Shown in pieces: positions 1-6,228 of a stretch of DNA of 7,366 bases. A program made the translations under genes and the position numbers. This DNA comes from CAYYBZ01 sp964470285 [NCBI: uncultured Oligoflexia bacterium] (GTDB lineage: Bacteria > Bdellovibrionota_G > CAYYBZ01), in assembly GCA_964470285.1 (NCBI GenBank), contig CAYYBZ010000091.1:1-7366 (forward strand), in the 5' to 3' direction. The notes under the pieces are model-generated. The model ran no database searches. It was not told where the DNA came from and saw nothing but the letters and a program-made list of their open reading frames with translations. Positions within the stretch are counted from its first letter, which is position 1. Every line of letters begins with the position of its first letter.

Positions 1-200
1 AATTCCACGGATGCTGAAGCAACGCGCGGTAAGCCTGAATCGCTTTTAATGTCTTTCATCTTGAAACATTTGTCAGGATTCGGAGCGACTAGACTTTCAG
101 GAGGTTTATAATTAGGTCCGCATGAAGCAATAATAAAACCCGTTATTATTATTACCGCTCTTAAACAAAAGAGAGGATAATTGTTAAGATTAGATTTCAT
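1..200 (-). CDS. Lipoprotein of unknown function, N-terminal part (cut by left edge)
   Basis: An open frame runs from an ATG at 200-198 to the left edge (66 complete codons, no stop reached). Residues 1-26 form a lipoprotein signal: a polar, basic start (K2, R14), a hydrophobic stretch VIIITGFII (16-24), then the lipobox I-A-S-C with lipidated Cys27. The mature part begins C-G-P-N-Y-K-P-P, a proline-rich linker typical of lipoproteins; the residue after the cysteine is Gly, not Asp, which would favour outer-membrane sorting by E. coli rules. The start lies inside the PilZ gene, with an 11-nt overlap at 190-200. No clear Shine-Dalgarno precedes it, so translational coupling to PilZ is likely. 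The family cannot be recognised from the visible part. The lipobox supports a real gene; the product's role is unknown. Confidence 0.72.
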   Translation of the reverse strand, partial: MKSNLNNYPLFCLRAVIIITGFIIASCGPNYKPPESLVAPNPDKCFKMKDIKSDSGLPRVASASVE

Positions 201-540
201 TTTGTGAAAGCTTGTTTAAAAAACCGAAGTACCTGTCTTCATTTTCTCTTGTCATCTTTTTAAATTCGACGGCAAATCCTTCAATCTTTTTAAAATCTCC
301 AACCCATTTTATTCTTAAAATCTTTCCTTTAATCTCAAGAGGTTTTTTGGAACGGGGCAGAAAAAGTTTAATATCAACACTTAAATTGAGTTGAGGAGAA
401 GTTTTGGATATTACAAACACACCGCCCGATGATATGTCAGCAGTATGATACTGCTTCTCCTTAAGCCTGTTTCCCTTAATTTTAATTCTTAGTCTGCATG
501 GAATTCTGGCAGTAAGTCTGTTTCCGACATAGTCACTCAA
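190..540 (-). CDS. Small stand-alone PilZ-domain protein (predicted c-di-GMP receptor)
   Basis: The protein has 116 residues and is essentially one PilZ domain. Both ligand motifs are present: RxxxR near the N-terminus (R8-R12, with a second overlapping spacing R12-R16) and DxSxxG at 35-40 (D35, S37, G40), followed by V-F and a beta-rich body ending in a short helix. In known PilZ proteins these motifs bind cyclic di-GMP; binding here is inferred. Similar single-domain PilZ proteins are common in delta-proteobacteria. The start is TTG at 540-538, because no in-frame ATG exists near the motif and a GAGGT Shine-Dalgarno sits 8 nt upstream. The gene overlaps the downstream lipoprotein start by 11 nt, so the two probably form an operon. 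The output (motility, polysaccharide, or something acting on the lipoprotein) cannot be read from the sequence. Confidence 0.9.
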   Translation of the reverse strand: MSDYVGNRLTARIPCRLRIKIKGNRLKEKQYHTADISSGGVFVISKTSPQLNLSVDIKLFLPRSKKPLEIKGKILRIKWVGDFKKIEGFAVEFKKMTRENEDRYFGFLNKLSQNEI

Positions 541-548
541 TTTTTAAT

Positions 549-553
549 ACCTC
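549..553 (-). promoter_or_regulatory. Ribosome binding site that fixes the TTG start of the PilZ gene
   Basis: On the minus strand GAGGT lies 8 nt before the TTG at 540-538. The nearby upstream ATG (within GATGAGG) hits TAA after two codons, and the ATG just inside the gene is out of frame. This is therefore the only well-supported start. Confidence 0.6.
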
Positions 554-601
554 ATCTCTTTGTTTTTTTGAACTACATATAATATATCAAAATTTATTAA
601 C

Positions 602-630
602 TGCATATTGTTAAACATAAACACAATGCA
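602..630. promoter_or_regulatory. Operator-like imperfect dyad in the divergent spacer (PilZ side)
   Basis: TGCATATTGT (602-611) faces ACAATGCA (623-630). The arms are complementary except for a 2-nt bulge. The dyad lies 60-90 bp upstream of the PilZ start, where a minus-strand promoter would be expected; AT-rich TATTAT-like sequence lies nearby at about 575-586, but no good -35 is visible. It shares TATTGTT and ACAAT half-sites with the dyad at 696-716. Function is inferred only. Confidence 0.25.
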
Positions 631-695
631 AAAGAAATTATATTCTTGATTCAAACATCAGGGAAATCTGTGGATATCGATGTGGATTACTGTTA

Positions 696-716
696 TATTG
701 TTTTGTAAATACAATA
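696..716. promoter_or_regulatory. Operator-like perfect dyad upstream of the TMTC-like gene
   Basis: TATTGT (696-701) and ACAATA (711-716) are perfect inverted 6-mers. Nested between them is a second perfect dyad, TTGTA-AA-TACAA (703-714). A further small palindrome, AACAG-C-CTGTT, lies at 742-752. These sit 31-87 bp before the ATG at 783, in a spacer with no convincing sigma70 promoter. They could be a transcription-factor site for either divergent gene. No regulator is identifiable. Confidence 0.3.
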
Positions 717-782
717 AGTTGAATATGTTGAAGGTTTTATTAACAGCCTGTTGATAAAAATTACCGCAATCTGATTAAATTA

Positions 783-2924
783 ATGGACAGCTTTCTAACA
801 AATACAAAGAAATCGTTTTTAATAACACTACTGTTATCAATTCTGCTGTTGTTTGTCATTTACAAACATAGTATGAAAGCGCCTTTTATATATGACGATG
901 TTCCGATGATTAAAAATAACGGATTTGTTACGGGAGAGAACCCCACAAACTTTTTTTCGCAGTACTTTCATGATTCAAACCGACTTTTAAAGGGGTACAG
1001 GCCCCTGACCATACTCTCATTCAGAATTAACAACAGCCTTTTTGGACATTCACCAAAGAGCTATAGAACGATAAACCTACTTATTCATTGTATTAATGTT
1101 TTACTCATATTTATTCTAATCTACATGCTATTGACAATCAGCTTTAGAAATATAGATAAAAAAGCTGCAAATTTCTGTGCCATTATGGGAAGTATCATCT
1201 TCTGTGTACATCCACTCAATACTTATGCCATAAATCTTATCTGGAAAAGATCGACTCTTTTAACCGGTCTTTTCTTCTTTACTGCCATAATTTTATTCAT
1301 ACTTAAAACAAAATACAAAAGTCATGAAAAATCAAGTTTGACAAGAATTTATTCACCCTTAATTCTTCTTACCTATATCCTGGGGCTTCTTTGCAAAGAA
1401 GAGATGATAGTACTGCCTGCGATTCTTTTGATGCTTGGATATTCAAATCAAAAAGAAAAGGGCGGCTTTAAAAATCATATAAAGGAAAACTTATACCTTT
1501 ATTCGACACTGTTTCTAATAGGTATTATATATTTTGTATTCAGGCTCTTTATAATCGAAAATATCGGTTACAATGCAAGTTACGGTATAAAGGTCCCGGG
1601 TAAATTTTTATATCTCAAATATCAGGTTATTGCCGTAGTCAGATATATTAATCTTTTTTTCCTTCCTACCAATCTCAACATCGATCATCACATACCGCAA
1701 AGCGGCAATGATCTTGAAAAAGTAATATCCCCTTTAATACTTGCGATACTTTTCAGTCTTGCATTTTTCAAGTTATTTATAGCAAAAAGGCTGAAAGTTA
1801 TTGGTTTTGCACTGTTTTTCTTCTTTATGTGTTTACTTCCAACATCTTCAATAGTTCCTTTAGTCGTTTATATGGATGAGTCGAGAGCATATATAGCGAT
1901 GACTGGACTTATATTGCTGATATGCTTTTTCGTATATTCCTTTTTTCAATACAGAGCACAATCTCAAACCGGGCATAAATTTCCTTTAGGAATTTCGCTT
2001 ATTCTTGTTTTAATGATTTGCGTATTTTCACTAATTTCTCATGGCAGAAACAAAATCTGGCGCGATCCAATGAAATTGTGGGCCGATGCAGTCAAGAAAT
2101 CCAACAGTAAAAATCCAAGGGCCCTGGTAGGGCTTGCCAATATTCAATCTCAAAGGGGTCTTTACAAGCAGGCGGTAGGGACTTTTCACAAGGCTATTCG
2201 ATTGGAGCCGGGATATTATCCGGCTTACAATGACTTAGGGCTAGCTTATAAAAACCATAAAATATTCAAAAGGGCGCGCGCATGCTTTTACGGTGCAGAG
2301 AAAATACTACCTAACTACCCGTTAACATTACTAAATATTGCACGTCTGTATGAAGATGAGGAATTTTTTCATCCTGAAGAGGCAATAAAATACTATAACA
2401 AATACAATGAGTTATGGGGCCAAACAACTTCTACTGTAATGAGTATTTCAAGCATTTATTATCGATCTCAAAAATACAAAAAGGCATATGAATCAATAAA
2501 GAAGATTAATCCTGACTATTTTGAAGCAAATTTAAATGAAAATCTGATTAAACGTAAAAATAAATATAATATCAACTACTTGAAAGGTAAAATTGAATTA
2601 AAACTTAAATTATTTGATAGTGCCTTGAACTCGTTTGAAAAAGCATCCAAAGTTATGCCTGAAGATTTAAAGGCCAAGGTAAACATTGCAGGTCTTTATT
2701 TAATGAAGGGACAAAGACAAATTGCAGTTGAAATTTACAGCGAAGTGCTAAAAAGGGATTCAAAAAACTTTGAATCACTGTTCAATCTTGGATTAATTTT
2801 TGAAAGGGAAGGAGATTTTAAAAAAGCTAAAAAATATTATAAGAAGGCCTATAAGATCAATGACAAGGATATAAATCTCAAAGAAGGCATGAACAGACTC
2901 AAGATTACCCGAAATAATAAATAA
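783..2924 (+). CDS. TMTC-like multi-pass membrane protein with C-terminal TPR array (putative GT-C glycosyltransferase)
   Basis: The 713-residue protein has two halves. Residues 12-420 hold about 10-11 membrane segments with the hallmarks of the TMTC/GT-C architecture: a first-loop acidic pair Y-D38-D39 after helix 1, YRPLT at 72-76, INLLIH at 97-102, HP at 143-144 followed by R156 in the third segment, CKEE at 204-207, PTNL..DHH at 295-303, and DESRAY at 365-370. HGRN..W..P..LW (420-433) leads into residues 444-705, where about six or seven TPR units can be drawn, for example around NPRALVGLA (444-452) and NLGLIFEREGDF near the end. Human TMTC1-4 are ER O-mannosyltransferases; in bacteria this family's substrate is generally unknown. 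Here the likely role is lipid-linked sugar transfer at the inner membrane, with TPRs for protein binding. The ATG at 783 has no strong Shine-Dalgarno, but the hydrophobic helix follows at once and no better start is seen. No glycan genes adjoin it. Confidence 0.88.
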   Translation: MDSFLTNTKKSFLITLLLSILLLFVIYKHSMKAPFIYDDVPMIKNNGFVTGENPTNFFSQYFHDSNRLLKGYRPLTILSFRINNSLFGHSPKSYRTINLLIHCINVLLIFILIYMLLTISFRNIDKKAANFCAIMGSIIFCVHPLNTYAINLIWKRSTLLTGLFFFTAIILFILKTKYKSHEKSSLTRIYSPLILLTYILGLLCKEEMIVLPAILLMLGYSNQKEKGGFKNHIKENLYLYSTLFLIGIIYFVFRLFIIENIGYNASYGIKVPGKFLYLKYQVIAVVRYINLFFLPTNLNIDHHIPQSGNDLEKVISPLILAILFSLAFFKLFIAKRLKVIGFALFFFFMCLLPTSSIVPLVVYMDESRAYIAMTGLILLICFFVYSFFQYRAQSQTGHKFPLGISLILVLMICVFSLISHGRNKIWRDPMKLWADAVKKSNSKNPRALVGLANIQSQRGLYKQAVGTFHKAIRLEPGYYPAYNDLGLAYKNHKIFKRARACFYGAEKILPNYPLTLLNIARLYEDEEFFHPEEAIKYYNKYNELWGQTTSTVMSISSIYYRSQKYKKAYESIKKINPDYFEANLNENLIKRKNKYNINYLKGKIELKLKLFDSALNSFEKASKVMPEDLKAKVNIAGLYLMKGQRQIAVEIYSEVLKRDSKNFESLFNLGLIFEREGDFKKAKKYYKKAYKINDKDINLKEGMNRLKITRNNK

Positions 2925-3092
2925 GAAATTCAGAGAACTTACACAATCAATGTCCGATAAGATATATTATGTAAAGTTAGGAATTTACCCCTTATGTATT
3001 CAACCTCCGTCCCCTAATTTCTCCTACAAATTCTTTGCATGTCATAGTATATTGCCCTATCACAGTTAGAACCTTATTAGGAGAATTTTATA

Positions 3093-3611
3093 ATGCAAAT
3101 ACTTGATCTTATTAAAACCAGGCGCAGTGTCAGATCTTTTAAGAAAGATAAAAATGTTACTGATGACCAGATAAAAATGCTCCTTGAGGCTGCTATATGG
3201 TCCCCTTCCGGAGGTAATATGCAGCCTTGGAAGTTCTTTGTTGTCAGGGACGGAGATTTAAAAAAAGAACTGTGCGAGGCCGCCTATAATCAGGAATTTA
3301 TACTTGAGGCCCCAGCCGCCATATCGATTTGCATTGATAAAGCTACCGCAAGGTCCAAATACCGGGAACGCGGTTTAGATCTCTACTGTATTCAGGATAC
3401 TGCCGCCGCCGTTCAGAACATCCTTTTAACCGCCCATTCTTTGGGATTGGCAACATGCTGGGTAGGTGCTTTCGATGAAGAAAAAGCAGCAAAGGCCCTA
3501 GATCTTCATGAAAATCTAAGGCCAGTTGCCATAATTCCTGTGGGATACCCTGCCGAAAAACCGGTACCTCCACCAAGAAAAGATATAGGTGAAGTCACAG
3601 AATGGATTTGA
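3093..3611 (+). CDS. Short nitroreductase-family FMN oxidoreductase
   Basis: The protein has 172 residues, the usual size of the short nitroreductase type, and is cytoplasmic with no signal peptide. The FMN-phosphate-binding start is present (TRRSVRSF, residues 9-16, with R10, R11, S12 and R14). The second flavin segment SPSGGNMQPWKF (37-48) is intact, followed by the helical QDTAAAVQNILLTAHSLGLATCWVG region (about 101-125) and a C-terminal PVGYPAEKP segment. Family members are homodimers using NAD(P)H to reduce nitroaromatics, quinones, flavins or other acceptors; the physiological substrate cannot be told here. An AGGAG Shine-Dalgarno (3079-3083) lies 9 nt before the ATG. The gene stands alone, 168 bp after the TMTC-like gene and convergent with the protease. 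A hairpin with a T-run follows the stop. Confidence 0.92.
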   Translation: MQILDLIKTRRSVRSFKKDKNVTDDQIKMLLEAAIWSPSGGNMQPWKFFVVRDGDLKKELCEAAYNQEFILEAPAAISICIDKATARSKYRERGLDLYCIQDTAAAVQNILLTAHSLGLATCWVGAFDEEKAAKALDLHENLRPVAIIPVGYPAEKPVPPPRKDIGEVTEWI

Positions 3612-3624
3612 TTTTATAGATGAT

Positions 3625-3655
3625 CTTAAGCGATGCGTATCGCTTAAGCACTTTT
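3625..3655 (+). terminator. Candidate intrinsic terminator after the nitroreductase gene
   Basis: CTTAAGCGAT (3625-3634) and its exact complement (3639-3648) form a perfect 10-bp stem with a GCGT loop. This begins 13 nt after the stop and is followed by CAC and TTTT (3652-3655). The stem is only moderately GC-rich and the T-run short, so termination is plausible rather than certain. The hairpin also resembles the CTTAAG hairpin at 7102-7124, so it may instead be part of a repeat. Confidence 0.45.
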
Positions 3656-3735
3656 CAAAGAGATTTCAGTGAGTACTTTTTCTGAGCCTCGTGGGTTTCC
3701 GGCGAATGAAAAAGTACTCACTGAAATCTCTTTGA
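3655..3735. repeat. Perfect 28-bp-arm inverted repeat (81 bp)
   Basis: Positions 3655-3682 are exactly complementary to 3708-3735, with no mismatch over 28 bp and a 25-nt loop (3683-3707) that contains a further GCC/GGC pairing. The arms are AT-biased and not followed by a T-run on either strand, so this is not a textbook terminator. It lies between two convergent genes. Perfect arms of this length suggest a recent or selected element such as a REP/MITE-like dispersed repeat, or a long dsRNA hairpin blocking read-through between the genes. No coding potential is visible in it. Confidence 0.85.
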
Positions 3736-3751
3736 TGACTACTTTCAGGAG

Positions 3752-3809
3752 ATCACCACGTCGGCTTTACCATGTACTGCGTAGGCACATAGTAAAGCCT
3801 TCTCGTGAT
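3752..3809. repeat. Imperfect hairpin next to the long palindrome, flanked by 7-bp direct repeats
   Basis: Arms pair as ATCAC/GTGAT (3752-3756 with 3805-3809), GGCTTTAC/GTAAAGCC (3763-3770 with 3792-3799) and ATGT/ACAT (3772-3775 with 3787-3790). An internal loop and one mismatch separate them, and the terminal loop is 11 nt. TGATGAC occurs on both sides, at 3733-3739 and 3806-3812, each copy overlapping a hairpin arm. The hairpin ends 13 bp before the protease stop codon, so it would be the first structure in the 3' end of the protease transcript. No T-run follows it in that direction. Confidence 0.6.
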
Positions 3810-3821
3810 GACAAATAATTA

Positions 3822-5252
3822 TTAAGGAAACGGTAATTCAAGCTGCGTATCCACCAGCTGCGAAACAGCCTTTGCCGCATTTATTCTTCCCCATCCGGTA
3901 TTGTAATCATAATCTTTTACATCAACGTCGGTAGCGGTATACACAAGTAAGTTTTCTATTTCATCGACAGTAAGCTCCGGTTTTGCCTGATAAAGAAGAG
4001 CTACAACACCTGCTGCATGAGGAGTTGCCATTGATGTACCTGAGAACTTGGCATAACCTCCGCCTGAAATACTAGAGTAAACTCTCACTCCTGGAGCCGA
4101 AACATCCGGTTTTGCATAGGTTTCTGTTCCGATTGTAATAGGCCCCCTGCTTGAAAATGAGGCGACAACGTCGCTTTCATCCGTAGCTCCTATTGCAAAT
4201 GATTGAGGATAAGCACCTGGAGTACTCACCGTTTGAGAATTGGGCCCGGCATTTCCCGCGGCAAAAACGGGAAAAATTCCTAAAGAAACCCATTTTTGAA
4301 CAGCTTCACGGAAAGGCTTTTCCTCGGCGGGAGTTCCTGTTTTTCCTCCCCATGAATTGCTCACAAGTAACGGAGCATCATCGGTATTGGGGTTTCCATC
4401 GGGATCTGTCATCCATTCCATAGCCTTTAGTATAATAGCCTCGGATGAGTATCCGCTTGTATCGAAAACCTTGGCCACCGCCAGGGTAACTTCCGGAGCA
4501 ACCCCTATTCTTGTACCTGAAGCCGCTCCACCTGCGATTGTTCCCGCGGTATGTGTTCCGTGATCATTATCATCGTAAGGAAACGGTTTAGCGCTGGCGG
4601 TAAAGTCTTTCCATGCATAAATTTTACCCGATAAATCGGGATGATTCGGATCAATGCCTGTATCTATTATTCCTACAAGAATTCCCTTTCCTGTCAGTCC
4701 GGGAACCGCCTGCTCGATTTTAGGAATTCCTATCTTCTCAAGTCCATAGGTATAGGCTCTCTGCTCACCTGAACCCTCTTCAATATCCCAGTATGCTTCA
4801 TAATTCCTTAGCACATCCTGAAGGTGAAATACTCTCGATAGATGAACACTCTGTACGTTTCTGTTATGGACTATTACCTTATGAATATATGATTCTGAAG
4901 CCTTTATTATTATTGAATTTGATGACCATAACGGAGTAATCTCTTCAACCCTTTCCCTGCTGGTTCCGCTTATCATAAACTGCATAAGCTCTGTGTTCTC
5001 TGCGGTGTGATACTCCATCATCTCATGCATTTTGAGCATTCTGTTTGAGAAATGATTCGGTAAATTGAGCACATCGGATTTGTATTTTACAGTTCTGAGC
5101 ACTACGATTACCGTTAAAACTTCTTCTTTTGAATCTGCGAATTTCTCAGTTAGATTTTGTGAAATTTTCACTGATGCGTACAGCTGCGAAGATAAGAAAA
5201 TTGAGAGAATCAGGATAGAAAGATAGATTGGATAAGATTTCTTACTGGCCAT
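3822..5252 (-). CDS. Secreted subtilisin-like serine protease (peptidase S8) with propeptide
   Basis: The 476-residue protein begins with a Sec signal (KK at 4-5, hydrophobic 9-21, probable cleavage after LYA, residue 26). Residues 27 to about 165 form an N-terminal prodomain with inhibitor I9 character that would be removed on maturation. The S8 catalytic domain follows to about 465 with a full triad: D197 in GIIDTG, H231 in NDHGTH, S407 in SGTSMATPH. The oxyanion asparagine is N334 in AAGNAG, and NSWGG lies at 299-303. The protein ends soon after the domain (QLELPFP) with no visible anchor or sorting domain, so it should be periplasmic or released. AAGGAGG (5259-5265) lies 6 nt before the ATG, a strong Shine-Dalgarno. 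The gene is monocistronic and divergent from the two beta-barrel genes; whether it acts on envelope proteins is unknown. No convincing promoter was found upstream of it. Confidence 0.95.
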   Translation of the reverse strand: MASKKSYPIYLSILILSIFLSSQLYASVKISQNLTEKFADSKEEVLTVIVVLRTVKYKSDVLNLPNHFSNRMLKMHEMMEYHTAENTELMQFMISGTSRERVEEITPLWSSNSIIIKASESYIHKVIVHNRNVQSVHLSRVFHLQDVLRNYEAYWDIEEGSGEQRAYTYGLEKIGIPKIEQAVPGLTGKGILVGIIDTGIDPNHPDLSGKIYAWKDFTASAKPFPYDDNDHGTHTAGTIAGGAASGTRIGVAPEVTLAVAKVFDTSGYSSEAIILKAMEWMTDPDGNPNTDDAPLLVSNSWGGKTGTPAEEKPFREAVQKWVSLGIFPVFAAGNAGPNSQTVSTPGAYPQSFAIGATDESDVVASFSSRGPITIGTETYAKPDVSAPGVRVYSSISGGGYAKFSGTSMATPHAAGVVALLYQAKPELTVDEIENLLVYTATDVDVKDYDYNTGWGRINAAKAVSQLVDTQLELPFP

Positions 5253-5400
5253 CGGTCCCCTCCTTGTACCAATGTAAGAATTAACGTGTATACCCGAAAC
5301 GCAAAGGTAAATCCGAAAAATCTTAGTGAAGAAATGCGTCTCTTATGAAATGCCCCCTACTTGATTAACTCATATCATAAAGATTCATATTTATAAAGCG

Positions 5401-5417
5401 AATTGTTTAAAATTGTT
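5401..5417. repeat. Direct repeat AATTGTT with 10-bp period
   Basis: AATTGTT occurs at 5401-5407 and 5411-5417, one helical turn apart, in the AT-rich divergent spacer between the protease and the beta-barrel genes. This spacing would suit two protein half-sites on one DNA face, but in such AT-rich DNA chance is a real alternative. Confidence 0.25.
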
Positions 5418-5473
5418 AGTTAAAACTCGCCCCAACCTAATATTGAAGTTATTTCTATTATTTATGTTATAAC

Positions 5474-5504
5474 TAAATGTTTTTAAATCTATATTAAACA
5501 TTTA
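5474..5504. promoter_or_regulatory. Operator-like inverted repeat upstream of the beta-barrel promoter
   Basis: TAAATGTTT (5474-5482) and AAACATTTA (5496-5504) are perfect 9-bp inverted arms separated by 13 bp. They end 13 bp before the -35 box at 5518. A second dyad, AGTTAT (5447-5452) with ATAACT (5469-5474), abuts it. The position suits an activator site for the outer-membrane genes. The bound factor is unknown, and AT richness raises the chance rate. Confidence 0.35.
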
Positions 5505-5517
5505 ATTTATCTTTATT

Positions 5518-5546
5518 TTGAGATGTTTTTTGAAAGAATATATTAT
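5518..5546 (+). promoter_or_regulatory. Sigma70-type promoter for the beta-barrel gene pair
   Basis: TTGAGA (5518-5523, 5 of 6 to consensus), a 17-bp spacer, then TATTAT (5541-5546, 5 of 6). Transcription should start near 5552-5555, leaving a leader of about 65-70 nt before the ATG at 5621. A small CAAGC/GCTTG hairpin (5550-5554 with 5562-5566) lies right at the expected 5' end of the mRNA, which could protect it from decay. Confidence 0.6.
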
Positions 5547-5620
5547 AGGCAAGCTATCTTGGCTTGAATACAAATATATGATATTTTGATCGATAATTTT
5601 ACATTAAATGGAGGACTAAA

Positions 5621-6220
5621 ATGAATAGAGCAAAACTTCTTTTTGTAATTTTTCTTGCGGTTTTCCTTGTTGGATTATCACCTGCCCTGGCACAGAGAAC
5701 AGACGGTCCTGAGGGTTCGGAATATGACCCCAATGAACCTGTTTTACTTGATTCTACGTGGCAGATCGGTGTTGATGTAGGTTCGGTGTTCCTCCACGCA
5801 GACAATCATAACGGCTACAAAACAGGAATCGGCGTAGGCGCCCATGCCGAGTATTACATTGATGATCTTTTTGCACTTAACTTCTCTTTAGGATACTCAC
5901 ATCACGGAGGCCCTGCAGGTGTAAGCGGAATGAATAATCTCTGGATAGATATCGGTCCTAAGGGAAGACTCATGTGGGACCCTATTGGTATTTTTGCCAG
6001 CATCTCCCCGGGTTTTGTTTTTCAACAGTTCGGTAATCCGATAGATGATTCAGCCTTCAGTTTTGCAATTGATTTTGGAACCGGAATTGATTTGCTTGTT
6101 CATGAACATTTTCTTATGGGTTTAACGTACAAATACCATCTTGTATTTGATCAGGCGGCCGGTTCCGCAGGCAGCGCAGATTTTCAATCTTTGATGCTAA
6201 AAATTGACTTTGTGTTATAA
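5621..6220 (+). CDS. Outer-membrane beta-barrel protein, first of a tandem pair
   Basis: The 199-residue precursor has a clear Sec signal peptide (K5, hydrophobic 6-20, ALA-Q with cleavage after A24). The mature protein alternates short hydrophobic and polar strands, as expected of an eight-stranded OmpA/OmpX-like barrel: VGAHAEYY, ALNFSLGYSHH, ASISPGFVF, FLMGLTYKYHLVF, and a final strand FQSLMLKIDFVL. A C-terminal strand of alternating hydrophobic residues ending in a large hydrophobic residue is a BAM targeting signal, although the last residue is Leu rather than the usual Phe. A GGAGG Shine-Dalgarno (5610-5614) lies 6 nt before the ATG, and a good promoter precedes it. The next gene starts 8 nt downstream and is a paralog. 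No extra domain is present. The role may be a small porin-like or structural barrel; no specific function can be assigned. Confidence 0.88.
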   Translation: MNRAKLLFVIFLAVFLVGLSPALAQRTDGPEGSEYDPNEPVLLDSTWQIGVDVGSVFLHADNHNGYKTGIGVGAHAEYYIDDLFALNFSLGYSHHGGPAGVSGMNNLWIDIGPKGRLMWDPIGIFASISPGFVFQQFGNPIDDSAFSFAIDFGTGIDLLVHEHFLMGLTYKYHLVFDQAAGSAGSADFQSLMLKIDFVL

Positions 6221-6228
6221 TTTAAACC

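Noticed and set aside
2925-3092. Terminator or promoter between the TMTC-like and nitroreductase genes
   Set aside because: Only a 5-bp GTAAA/TTTAC pairing without a T-run and no -35/-10 pair of good quality were seen; the AGGAG ribosome site is the only supported element.
3625-3809. Integron attC site or group II intron domain V in the hairpin cluster
   Set aside because: No GTTRRRY/RYYYAAC core boxes and no domain-V pattern (AGC triad with tetraloop) were found, and no integrase or intron protein is present.
4193-4563. Plus-strand open frames inside the protease gene
   Set aside because: They are antisense shadows of a complete S8 protease with an intact triad, and lack ribosome sites.
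6191-6221. Possible internal promoter before the second barrel gene (TTGATG, 19-bp spacer, TATAAT)
   Set aside because: The -10 is perfect but the -35 is weak, the spacer is long, and the predicted start would fall at the ATG. Read-through from the promoter at 5518 is simpler.
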